Positions 9,991-20,301 of a stretch of DNA of 64,000 nt are shown one piece after another (position 1 is the stretch's first letter; the number at the start of each line of letters is the position of its first letter). The translations under genes and the position numbers were made by a program. This DNA comes from Palaemon carinicauda. Its lineage: Eukaryota > Arthropoda > Malacostraca > Decapoda > Palaemonidae. The stretch is taken from NCBI RefSeq assembly GCF_036898095.1, contig NC_090725.1:322425083-322489082 (forward strand), read 5' to 3'. A model generated the notes under the pieces. The model was given only the letters and a program-made list of their open reading frames with translations. It made no database searches and had not been told where the DNA came from.

Positions 9991-11299
9991 TAGTTCGCGG
10001 CGAATTCCACAGCCGGTGGTAGCAGCAGGGACGCCTGCTCCTAGGCGGCACTCGGGATCACCTCCATCCAAGCACAGGTTGGTAGTGCAGGACGAAGACA
10101 GGTCAGTACAGCATTCTTCCCACCTTCTTTTCAGGCAGGAACCGTCGTGTCCTCTCCAAAGGATCGCCCGATCCCTTTCACCTTAGCGAGGATTTCGGAC
10201 TCTGTGTCCTTGGAGCAGCAGACATGGTTTGATCCGCTGGCACGGGCGTTAATGAGGGTTATGAAACCAGCACTCACCGGCCAGGGTAACAAACCAGCGG
10301 CTGTCTCTCCTACGCTGAAGAGAAAGAGAGGAGTGGACTTCGTGGTGACTTCCCCCAGGGCGAAGTTGGTTCCCAAGAGGTCGGTCTCGAGGGTCCCCAC
10401 TCCTGCACGAGTACTCTCTCCTTCTCCCGCCCTGGAAGGATTTTTGGCGGGGGGGCTTTCCGTTGAAGATTTCTCCATCGGACAAGGGGTGACTGCTTAC
10501 CTCTTCCTCTGGGAGCTTACCAGGTTCTTTCCCTCCTCGGTTACGGCCCGAGGTTTGGTTCAAGGAAGCTACAGGAAGATCAAGGGTACTTTCCTCCTCT
10601 CGAGCTCAGGCACCTTGGCCTTTCGTCGTTAAGTATCTACTTGCGGACAAGCTCGATGTTGTACCATCTGGACGCACTGACTGAAGGCTTCCTTCGGGTG
10701 TCTCATCTGTGGAGGTCAACGACCTCAGACACCCTTCCATCCTTGAGAAGAGTTTTGTCTTTGCCCAAGGACAGAGACTTAAACATCTGCTGTGCGGAGT
10801 AAATCGACTTCCGGTTTCACTCCTCCAAGGCGCTTTCTTCCAGACTCTGCAGGGCTCCAGCTCCCTTTTCTTTCAACCACGTCGGCCTAAGTTATCGGCT
10901 ACGACAACTGGGACAAGGTGTCCATTTGCAGTTTCCTCCTGTCAGGAACAGATGGCACGGGAGACTTCCCCGGGGGAGGGCATAGTCCTAAAAGGAGTTC
11001 ACGAACTCTAGGATTGCAGGTTTTTTCGCTGGGAGGATGCTTAAGGTTACTCATCCGAATGACAGCTTCCCGATGCCCATTCCCGCACAATCTCTGTGAG
11101 TAGCCAAGGATATCGCGCCTGCCGTCTCTGTCAGCGAATTCAGTGTCTCTGAACCTCTATGCCATAGCATCAGCAGAGTTGCCCGGTTGGGCAGAATGAT
11201 CCATACCTTAGGCGAAGGTCTTCCTTAGGATCATCGACGGCTTCACCCCCGGCCCCCTCAGTCGATCCTTTCTTGTAAGGAAGGATCTGAGAGGGGATG

Positions 11300-12340
11300 T
11301 CCATAGTCGACCTCTCAGCCCTGATCAAGTTTGTCGAACAAACTTCGGCCAGCGTAGACCAGCAGAATCGATCAGACTGGTAACGAGGCGACAGGACTCC
11401 TTTAACCCTGGATCGGAAGGACGGGTACTTTCAGTTTCCATTCCATCCATCTTCCAGGGTGCTCGTCGAATTCAGCCTAAACTGCAAGTATTCCTGCTTA
11501 TGATGCAGTGTGGCTATCCCGCCGTGGCATAGCAGGTGTGTTTCCCCAGAGAACTCTCCCTGCCTTCCTTTTGGCCGCTCAGGTGCAGACTTTCGCCTCC
11601 TCTGCTGTTTGGAGGGCTGGTCAACTCCGGTAGGCTCGGGTTTCGACCTTCTTCAGCGCCGGGAAAAGCTTCCGAATGCTGACCATGAGTGTGGGCTCAT
11701 GGTATTTTGCTTGGAGCCTTCTCTTCCTCTGCCTCAACATCTGGAGTATCTGGCCATGATATTGAGTCAACCGCCTTACCACGTTGGAAACCCCGCTTCT
11801 CGTCCGTCCAGCGAGGTTAAGCAACGTCGGTACTTGGATGGGTGACCACCTGGGGACGCCAGATTCTGTTACCACATCCTCCGAGCCTTCCTTTCGGTTG
11901 ACTGTGGCAAGACTGAGGAGAGTCGCAGTACCTGTTCTCAGTCAAGCAGAGTTTTCAGCCCTACCTTGGAACGTTTCCTAGTTCTTCTTTCCTCATTGAC
12001 CCGTTTATAGTCCGAACGGTCGCCTCAGGATAAGTTCCATGTGGGGCGATCCAAGTTCCGGTGGCTTCAGGCAATGTTTAACCGGACTCCCTGGCCCTAT
12101 GGGACCAGCGGAACTATTAAACCTGCAATGGGTGTTGACCTATGGAGCCTCTTGATGGTAGTGGATATTCTCGTCCTTTCCCCACATTCTTGATGCGGTT
12201 CTCGGACTCGTCAAAGGAAAGGGGGGGGGGGGGGCATGTTCCGGTCCAGGCCTATGGTCAAGACCTGAAGGATACCTCTCCATCATTCAGGCAGGCTTAA
12301 GGGCCTTAGTCTGGCCCCTCTTCAGATCCTACCGCTCCTG
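11300..12340 (+). pseudogene. B1 reverse transcriptase / RNase H N-part relict
   Basis: Around 11330-11460 the frame reads ALIKFVEQ..., then LDRKDGYFQFPFHPSSR, a decayed form of the DIRS RT motif LDLKDAYFHIPIHP. Further on (11500-11760) the order matches the palm/thumb of DIRS RT up to PQHLEYLAMI, where other families read YLGMIL. The YxDD active site is not intact in any frame. The 5S-like insert follows immediately. A G-run at about 12219-12233 is another lesion. Non-functional. Confidence 0.7.
11766..11873 (+). pseudogene. 5S rRNA-like insert in DIRS B1 (shortened)
   Basis: It starts GTCAACCGCCTTACCACG and contains the hallmarks of arthropod 5S rRNA: GGTTAAGCAACGTCGG (A-box/intermediate element region) and TACTTGGATGGGTGACC (C box), ending GCCAGATTCTGTT. 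Compared with the B2 copy (58897-59015) it lacks about 10 nt between the two boxes, removing TTCTGGTCGG. It occupies the same site in both elements and is absent from B0 at 17232. It has no oligo-T terminator just downstream. Confidence 0.88.
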
Positions 12341-12559
12341 CCAAGTCGCCCCGTTGCGTGTCGACTTCATGCTAACCAGCAGGGGACGCATTTTCACACC
12401 TTCACATCTTGCAGTAGAGATACCGGGATGATTGAGATTCTCTCAATTCCACCATCGGCTCTCTCATTCCAGGCAGGGGAATGTTTCTCTCAGACTATCC
12501 GAGCAGAGCCTCATAGAGAGAGTGTACCTAAGGGTCTTTGACCTTGGGTAACCAGCAAG

Positions 12560-13940
12560 TGCTGGTCTGGGGGACCTGATCGCGACAGCTTGGAACCTCA
12601 AGCTTCCGCTAGTTTTCCCCCCAGTCTCAGACCCCGAGACTCTGGCAAGATGCATTCCGGTGATGGTGGGACAACTTCGACGCCTGCGTCTTCCCTCCTT
12701 TTTGTCTGCGGACAATGGGTCTCAACAAAACCAGGTTGTCTGTCAACCTTTCAATGGGAGAGCTCCACTGGGACTATGCGCAGAACGGTTTCTGGACCCT
12801 CTGCTTCCCCTGACGGAACTCCCGGGAGAGCTTCTCCCACGGCGCAGACTACTCAAGCAACCACACTGCGACATCTCTCCCGAACCGGGGCGTCGCTTCG
12901 GCTTCATGCCTGGAGACACTACGCTTCCTCCTCTAGAAGAGACAACCCGCTACAGTCGCGGTACGGAGGTCGCGTCATCTGCGATAGTCATCCACAGGGG
13001 TCTCCCAGGCAAAGTGAAGAGTCTAAGGTGGTTGGTGCCGTGGGAGATATACCTCTTCCCGTGAGGCCTCTTCTCCAGCAATAACGGTCTTATTGCCTTT
13101 CGGCGGGAGGAAACTCCTTTCCGCTCTTGGCAATGAAGCCTGTCGCTCAGCCTTTCCCTGACCTTCAGGCTTAAAGGAATAACTTTTTCCTGCCCGCTGG
13201 ATCTATCCTCGCTCATGCGAAGCTACGATCGTCCCTGCCCTAGTCGGAGGAAGACCTCCGACTTGGAGCATGGCTCGGACTTTTAGTCCTTTAAGAGATC
13301 TTCTCAAGACCCTTTTACGACAGGCCTCGGATTGTATTCCGCCTTGGGTCTTCTGCTCACTCTGGCCACGGCCAGTGTGTAAGCAATCTTCTTGGTCTCT
13401 TACTACTCCCCCCCTTTCTAAGGAAGAGGAGAAGGCAACATTCAGGCTCGCTCCTGAGTTGTTGGCTAGACTCAGAATCTGAGGGTCCCGACCCTTCGGT
13501 CCGATTCATTCAAGATTTTGAGTCTCCATTCTGTGTCTGATGTCCCAAGACCTTCTCTTTCTTGCCAGTACAGGAATCGAGAGGTTAGCGCTGGGAACAG
13601 CTGCAGTTTGGCCTCAGTTGCAGCCGATTTGGGAACACAAGGAGGACATGGGGGGAGAGTCACCAGTATACCTCTTCAGCCCGGACTCAAGGACATTCAT
13701 CTCGACCTGTCTTCAGACCCTCCCCCGTCACGTCGCCCTACAGCACGATGTTGGATACATCGCAACGTCCCTCGCCTTCGAGTAATACTACTCTGTGACG
13801 CAGGTGCTACAAGCTGGAGTCTGGAAGCGTCTGATGACCTTCGCAGCCCGCTTCCTGCAGGGCGTGACCCACAGGAGTCTCGATACGTTTTCTATCGCTC
13901 TGTGGTGGCTACACAACAGCTGGTCTAACCTCAGGCTCCT
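12560..13940 (+). pseudogene. B1 post-RNase-H region and tyrosine recombinase relict
   Basis: Near 12570 the sequence corresponds to DLFATAWNLKLP-like and VSDPETL motifs of DIRS elements, the conserved block after RNase H. From about 13090 to 13930 the order parallels the YR domain: a segment giving LRQASD...LALAAAKW in B0 (AKRVSEL in functional enzymes), CACGTCGCCC at 13729 where HEVR would lie, CTGGAGTCTGGAAGCG (the AGxW motif) and CTACACAACAGCTGGTC at the C-terminus. Many frameshifts and stops. Non-functional. Confidence 0.65.
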
Positions 13941-14414
13941 TTTTGGACAGGTAGCAGAAGGTTGAGGGCATTGTTATCAGGTTTTAGTCTGCATGAACGA
14001 AAGAAGTATGTCTGGCCCTTACTTCTTTCTTCATCATCCCCTCTACGGGGAAGCAGCATCCTGGTCTCTGCATAGCTGACCTCGAACCTCTGCAGGTAAA
14101 CCATGCTTCCTTGTGTTCCGAGTATTGAGTCAATACTGTCGCGTCCCCCATACCCTGACGAGGTGGTATTGGGAACGTCCTAACCCAGAGTTCCTTCTGG
14201 AACTCCAGGTCAACTGCCTAGGACGGGTCACACTTCTTCCTTCACACACAAGCTTACGTAGGCCACATGGTTCCTTGCGGTGCAAGGAACTTGTGAGGTG
14301 CAGGGACTCCTTTTCTCGAGTGCGACTCACTCGGATTCTGAGTCCCCGGGTAAAGCCAAAGCCAGTATGGCTGGGGACTTTCCACCCTTCCTAAGGGATA
14401 AGTCACCCTTTGTA

Positions 14415-14500
14415 AATAGCGTGGTTTGTATTTCGGTTACGGAACAAATGACAAATTCGAAGATAATTTGTATTTTTCCTAACCATACAAACCTTAGCTA
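14415..14500 (+). repeat. B1 internal complementary region
   Basis: The sequence TTTGTATTTCGGTTACGGAAC is the inverse of the left end, and it runs directly into AAATGACAAATTCGAAGATA, the inverse of the right end. It is therefore complementary to the junction of a circle made from the element, the diagnostic feature of DIRS replication. Confidence 0.88.
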
Positions 14501-14551
14501 TTTACACATATTTGCCCGCCAGCCCTGTCCCCCAAGACAAGTCCTACCTCT

Positions 14552-14761
14552 AAGTGAAAGTGAGTATTCACCTGTGTGTGAGGGGGAGGAGGGGTAGCTA
14601 GCTACCACTCCCCTACCCCCCCGCTAACTAGCGCGGGGGTAATACACCCTCGTTAAATTCTAATGGCTCGCCATTTCAGCTACGCTAAAAGTAATAACCC
14701 TTTGTAAATAGCTAAGGTTTGTATGGTTAGGAAAAATACAAATTATCTTCGAATTTGTCAT
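14552..14761 (-). repeat. B1 right inverted terminal repeat
   Basis: Inverted copy of the left repeat (see 6799-6995), with the shared GTAGCTAGCTAC palindrome, ending CGAATTTGTCAT. Confidence 0.85.
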
Positions 14762-15660
14762 GTTTTTTCCTGCGCGCCCACGATATCCTGCGCGCGGGCT
14801 CTAGCGCTCGCCTGCTGTGGACCACGATCTCCGGTAGTTGAGTCTCGCCGTAGATCTTCTTCCTGCGCGCCAGCGCTCACCTGTGCATCTGTCCTTCTGT
14901 GCCCCAGCTCTCTTCAGTTCGCCAGCGCATATCTGCGCGCCCTTTCCTGCTACGCACCATGGGCGCCAACGGTTTCCTGAACGCCCACGATCGCCTGCTT
15001 GCCAGCGCGCATCGGCGCTCCCCTTCCTAATGCACCTGCGCTCCTTCTGATTAGCGCGCATCGTTCGCCCTCTCACCCACGATCTACCAGATCTGGGCAC
15101 AGGCAAGAAGATTTCCTTCGCCTTCTCGCCGACGATCTTCTCTAGTCTCTTACGCGTCAGCGATCTCTTACGCGTCAGCGATCTCCTACGCGCCCACGCG
15201 ATTCTTCGCCTGCGCCCAAGCGTTTTTAACCCGCCACCGTTCGCCATCGCTTGCCAACGCGCCTTCACTCACCTACGGGCCATCGCCCGCCTACGCGCCA
15301 TCGCCCGCCTACGCGCCATCGCCCGCCTACACGCCATCGGTCTCCCGGCCGCGCACCCGCGCGCGAACCAACGGTTTTCCATCACGCGAGCGCCAGCACG
15401 ATTCCCGCCAGTGAGCCAATGCGCCGTCGTTCGCCTACGCGCCATCGTTCGCCTGCGCACTATCGGATTCCGACCGCCAGCGCTCGCTCTTCCAACCGCG
15501 CTCGCCCCCACCTGCGCTCTCTTGTGCACTTTCATATGCGTGCCCGCGCACGGGCGCATCCACATTCGCCCACGCGCGTACCATCGATTTACCATCGCGC
15601 GAGCGCCAGGGCGATTTCGACCGCGATTCCCATCGGGGTTTCGCAACACGGGCAACCTGG
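14762..15660 (+). pseudogene. B0 ORF1 region, repeat-rich, decayed
   Basis: Continuation of B0 after B1. GC-rich, with runs of CGCGCCCACG, CATCGCTCG and similar words that are open for up to 180 codons in several frames but do not form one conserved protein. It contains three perfect 18-bp units at about 15281-15335 (CATCGCCCGCCTACGCGC). Confidence 0.55.
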
Positions 15661-16779
15661 CGAGTATTCTGGAGCACGTATTTCCAGAACACGATCTTCA
15701 CCCCGTAAACGTAGAGCATGGCACGTGCAAGAGCAGGAAGAATCTTCAGGGAGGTCTGAGCAACATTCTCCTCCTTTTCAGAACCTGGTTTAGCCCTTCC
15801 TCCCCACCATTCCATGGAAGGGTCTTGCCAGGGAGTTTTCTGTAGAGAATTCTCCGCGGGGCAGGTGGTGACTGGTTTAGCCCTTCCTCTTCACCATTTC
15901 GTGGAAGGGGCTTACCAGGCCTTTCCCTCTCTGATTGCGACCCGAGGATTTGTACAAGGAAGCTCCAGGAAGATCATGGGAACTTTCCTTCTCTCGGGCT
16001 CAAGCACCTTTGCGTTCCGTCGCCAAGTTTCGAACTTGCGGGCAAACTCGATGTTGAAGCATCTAGACGCAGTGACCGAGGGCTTCCTCTCGGGAGTCCC
16101 ATCCGTGGATGTCGACAAGCTCAGACACTCTTCCATCCTTGGGAAGAGCTTGTTTGAGCCCAAGGACGGAGAAATGGACAGCTGATGTGCGGAGGAAGTT
16201 GAATTTCGTTTCACTCCTCCAAAAGGCGCTTACTTCCAGACCCTGTAAGCCTCCGACGCCTCCCTCATACAGCCTCGTCAGCCTAGGTTATCGGAACCGG
16301 CTCCGGCAGCTAAGACAAGGTGTACAATAGCAGTCCCATCAGCTAAGACAAGGTGTACAATAGCAGTCCCCTCCTGTCAGGGACAGGTAGGACGGGAAGT
16401 CCTCCCGGGGAGGCAATAATCCTAGAGGGAGCGGCCGAGTTCGCAAACTCTAGGATGGGCAACCCCCTTGCAGGTCTCCCGCTGGGGGTATGCCTAGGGT
16501 TATTCTTCCAGATAACAGCTTCCCGGTGTCGATTCCTGCACGATCTCCGTGATCAGCCAAGGATATCGCGCCTCGCGCTTAACATCTCTCCTCCACTGAC
16601 AGCGAATCCAGTGTCCCTGAGCCTCTATGCCATGGGGTCGGCAAGAGGTTTGCCCGTTGGGCAGAAGGAGCCATGCTTTAGAAGAATGTCCTCCATAGGG
16701 TCGTCGACGGCTTCTCCCCCGCCTTCTTCAGTTGATCCTTTCTTGTAGGAAAGCATCTGAGACGGGAGTTCCGTCATCG

Positions 16780-18098
16780 ACCACTCAGCTCTGATCAAGT
16801 TTGTCGAACAAACTTCGTCTAGCGTGGAACAGCAGAGTCGATCAGACTGGTAGCGAGACCACAAGACTCCTTTTGCCCTGGATCGGAAGGACGGGTACTT
16901 CCCGGTCCCATTCCCCCCGTCTTCCAGGAAGCACTTGGAATTCAGCTTAGACTACAGATGTACCTGTTTAAGATGCTGTGTTGCGATCCCGCCGCAGCAT
17001 CGCACGTTTTCACCAGAGAACTCTCCCTGCTATCCTCATGGCCACTCAGGAGCAGGCTTCCGCCTCCTTCGCTTTTGGAGGTCTGGCTAACTCTGGTAGT
17101 CTCGGATTCGACCTTCTTCGACACCGAGACAAGCTTCCGGGACTTTACCAAGATCAAGGGATCATGGTAATTCGCAAGGAGCCTTCTCTGCTTCGACCTC
17201 AACATCTGGGATATCTAGCCATGATATTGACTCCTTCTCCGAGCCTTCCCTTCAGTTGACTGTGGCTAGGCTGAGGAGAGTCGCAGAACCTTTCCTCAGT
17301 CAAGGAGAGCTTTCAGCCCTATCTTGGGACGTTTCCTGGGTCTCCCTTCCTCATTGATCCGTCTAAGTCCCGAACGGTCGCCTCAGGATAAATTCCCAAG
17401 TTCCGGTGGAATCAAAGCAACGATTAACCGGACTTTCTGGCCCCTATGGGACCAGCGGAATGACTAGACCTGCAATGGGGGTTGGCCTATGGAACATCTT
17501 GCATGGGAGTGGATCGTCTCGTCCTTCCCCCGCATTTGATGCTGTTCTCGGACTCGTCAAAGAAAAGGGGGGGGGTGCCTCATGTTCTGGTTCAGGCCTA
17601 TGATCAGGACCTGAAGGGTACCTCCACATCATTCAGCTAGACTTAGAGGCCGTAGTCTGACCCTTCAACAGATCCTGCCGAGTCGCTCCGTGCGCGACAA
17701 CTCCATGGTACTTGCGTATTCCTACTAGCAGGGAGGTACATTTTCATTCTTTCGCATCTTGCAGTAGAGATACTGAGATGATCCGGAGTCCACTCAATAC
17801 CACTATCGGCTCGCTCATTCCGGGCAGAGGAATGTTCTCTCCGACAATCTGAGCAGAGTCTCACAGATAGAGTACCTGGGGGTCTTTGGCCTCTAGGAAC
17901 CAGCAAGTCCTGGCCTGGGGGACCTGATCACGACAGCCTGGAACTTCAAGCTGTCGCTGTACTACCCCCCAGTCTCAGACCCCAAGACTCTTTGGCAAGA
18001 TGCTTTCCAGTGACAGTGGGACAGCATCGCCGCCTACGTCTTCCCACCATTTTTGTCTGTTGAGAAGGGGTCTCAACGAGACCAGATTGTCTGTCAAC
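16780..18098 (+). pseudogene. B0 RT/RNase H relict without the 5S insert
   Basis: Aligns with B1 11330-12740 and B2 58440-59860. It keeps the segment equivalent to QHLEYL (17205) followed directly by ATGATATTGACTCC and TCTCCGAGCC with no 5S-like sequence, so this is the empty allele for the 5S insertion. The RT active site is not intact and stops are frequent. It ends where the LINE inserted. Confidence 0.7.
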
Positions 18099-18111
18099 CT
18101 ATCGATGACCC
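18099..18111. repeat. LINE target-site duplication, left copy
   Basis: CTATCGATGACCC, identical to 30644-30656. A run of C follows at the LINE 5' end. Confidence 0.92.
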
Positions 18112-18747
18112 CCCCCCCCCCCAGATGCTGAAGCCTTGATGAGGATGGGGGGCTTAGGGATTAGCAGCTGGGCTCTAATGAACAGTGGGAACTACTTCCC
18201 ATTGGACCTCGGTGCCCAGCTGTCGATTCAACTAAATCAGTCAGCACTTTCTCTTTTACTTTTGATTATTTCTTCTTTTCTCCCATCTCTTCCTTTTGGG
18301 CTCGATATTGTTGATGACTTTGGCATGTTCGATTTTACTTTGGATGCTGCTTTGTATTTGGCAGAGTGTGGGATGGACTGCATTCCATCTCAACCTGTGC
18401 CAATTTAGACGCCATCACCCTCTGGCAGACCCCATTGGGTGCAGACCAAGTCTGTTAAGAGTCGGGCTCCAGTGATCCGGTCTTAAGTCACCCATATTTG
18501 CGGGTAATGGGTGACGCCAGGCATTGGAGTCGACGGTGGGAGGGGCTAACTACCCCCACTGACCAGTGTACGCCCACCTTAAGAGAGGCAGCCCCTCTCT
18601 AATAGAGGACTGGTCCCCGCTGAAGCCTCTTCTCGTGTTGGGCCACATGGGATAGGAGGACTGACATCCTCCGATAAGAGGTGGATAACCCGGCTTGCTT
18701 TTTCAAAAAAACCCAACACCTCTGTTGACGACCTGGAAAATACAAAC

Positions 18748-20301
18748 ATGGACCTCGGTACAAACAGCTCCAACTCGGGTTCTAACATTGTAACGTTAGA
18801 ACCTTATTCACGTCATGTGAATAATAAAACGCTAGAGAAGAAGAGAGAGAGAGTGAAAAATGATGACAGTACAGAAAGATATAGAAAAGTAGAAGTATTA
18901 CCTGGTCACTATGAAGTAGTGAATTATGAACAAATTTTTATCTTGGAATTTGAAAACGGAAGAAATGAGCGTATAAATGTTTTTAAAGCTAATAGAGAAA
19001 TAGTTACTTTATGTGGAGGGCAGCCAAAAATTTTACCCCAGGGAAATGGAAGTCTCTTGATAGAGACACTGTCCCCATTACAAGGTGAAAGGTTAAAAAC
19101 ACTTACAACATTGAATGGTCATAGCGTAAAATGCGTTTCACATCCTACTTTCAACCAGAGTAGAGGTGTGATATATGCTCCAGAATTGTTGGATATAGAG
19201 GAAAAAGAAATAGAGGATGAACTGAAAAGTCAAGGAGTAGTTAAAGTAGTCAGAATGAGAAAGAGAGTTGGAGAACAACGTATCCCTCTTGCTACTCTGA
19301 TTATAACATTTGATCAATGCCGATTACCAAATGTTATAAAAGCTGGTTGGTTATCTTTGAAGGTAAAACCATATATCCCGTCACCATTGCGATGTTATCA
19401 TTGCCAAATGTATGGCCATTTAAGCCAGAAATGTAAAGAAAAACTAAACAATAAGCCAGCTGTTTGTGCCAACTGTGGAAAAAGTAGTCATGGAGTATGC
19501 ATAGAAAACCCTAATTGCATACATTGTGGGGAAGCACACCCAGCTACATCTAAAAGCTGTGTAAAGTTTATTTTTGAAAAAGAAATCCAGGCCATTAGGA
19601 CCATGGAAAGGGTTACTTTTAGAGAGGCTCGTAAAAGAGCTCTTGAAAAGCAAATAAGACCAGGGCAACCTTTTTCAATGGTTCTGAAGAAAAACTTGTC
19701 AAACCACACAGACGAAAATTATATCTCTACTTCTAAGATAAAGAAACAAATGAAAGTAGTTAAAGAGGTTGAAAGTCCCATCGAAAATCTATATCCAGAA
19801 ATTGTGGAAAAATCAAAACGGACACTTAAAGATCTGAAAATTATTCAAAAGCCAACTACTCCGATTTTAAACAATAGTACAAACCTCTCACAGGCCGTTT
19901 CCTTGCCTGATCTGATGGAGGTTGCACTCGAAACCAATTTACCTGGTGAACCCGTAGTGGGGAAGGTGCAAAAACCTGACAGATCACAACCTTTTAATCG
20001 AAAAAGAGAGAGACCTCCCTCCCTCTCTCCTCCTACCATAAGAAACATTAAAGTCACGACTTCCAATAAATATATCTTGTCTGCTGATGTTTCTGAACAA
20101 CTAGAAGGTAAATTGAACCAATCAGAAATTCAAGTTGAGGTCCACCATCCTCCTCAACAATTAGATCAGAAGGACACAAAGAAAAAGAGAAACATAAAAC
20201 CCACTATATCAAGATCCTCTCTAGAGTTACCTCCGGGAAACATTGTTAGATCAAATAGTGCCATTGGGAAGACTTCATCTAAGGTGTCTTCCAAAAAATA
20301 A
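18748..20301 (+). CDS. LINE ORF1 protein (zinc-knuckle RNA-binding, gag-like)
   Basis: 517 codons, uninterrupted, starting at an ATG 640 bp inside the element. It presumably binds LINE RNA to form the retrotransposition particle. Residues about 60-200 are a basic/acidic mixed region consistent with an RRM-like domain. Residues about 215-280 hold zinc knuckles: a first CYHCQMYGHLSQKC (CCHC), a second starting CANCGKSSHG, and a third CIHCGEAHPATSKSC. The C-terminal half is Lys/Ser/Pro-rich and probably disordered. ORF2 overlaps or abuts its end in another frame. No frameshift or stop, in contrast to ORF2. Confidence 0.88.
   Translation: MDLGTNSSNSGSNIVTLEPYSRHVNNKTLEKKRERVKNDDSTERYRKVEVLPGHYEVVNYEQIFILEFENGRNERINVFKANREIVTLCGGQPKILPQGNGSLLIETLSPLQGERLKTLTTLNGHSVKCVSHPTFNQSRGVIYAPELLDIEEKEIEDELKSQGVVKVVRMRKRVGEQRIPLATLIITFDQCRLPNVIKAGWLSLKVKPYIPSPLRCYHCQMYGHLSQKCKEKLNNKPAVCANCGKSSHGVCIENPNCIHCGEAHPATSKSCVKFIFEKEIQAIRTMERVTFREARKRALEKQIRPGQPFSMVLKKNLSNHTDENYISTSKIKKQMKVVKEVESPIENLYPEIVEKSKRTLKDLKIIQKPTTPILNNSTNLSQAVSLPDLMEVALETNLPGEPVVGKVQKPDRSQPFNRKRERPPSLSPPTIRNIKVTTSNKYILSADVSEQLEGKLNQSEIQVEVHHPPQQLDQKDTKKKRNIKPTISRSSLELPPGNIVRSNSAIGKTSSKVSSKK

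Larger units (their letters stand above)
6799..14761 (+). mobile_element. DIRS family B copy B1 (end to end, about 8 kb), nested inside B0
   Basis: It begins with GTTCCGTAACCGAAATAC and ends with CGAATTTGTCAT, the same ends seen in B0 and B2. It contains the left inverted repeat, an ORF1 region with several minisatellites, an RT/RNase H relict carrying a 5S-like insert, a YR relict, an internal complementary region and the right inverted repeat. Flanking DNA on both sides is family-B ORF1 (left AGTCCCTTAAGTGCCA, right TTTTTTCCTGCGCGCCCAC; compare B2 near 54500), so one B element jumped into another. No long target duplication is visible, as expected for YR integration. Confidence 0.88.

Noticed and set aside
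9657..10071. Minus-strand open frames of 117-123 codons, Arg/Ala-rich
   Set aside because: Shadows of the 24-bp GC-rich repeat, which lacks stop words on either strand. No conserved protein.
11766..11873. A working 5S rRNA gene in B1
   Set aside because: It lacks about 10 nt between the internal promoter blocks and has no T-run terminator.
6799..14761. LTR retrotransposon (Gypsy/BEL) interpretation of the long elements
   Set aside because: Terminal repeats are inverted, not direct. There is no protease or DDE integrase, and tyrosine-recombinase motifs and a circle-junction complement are present, so DIRS fits.
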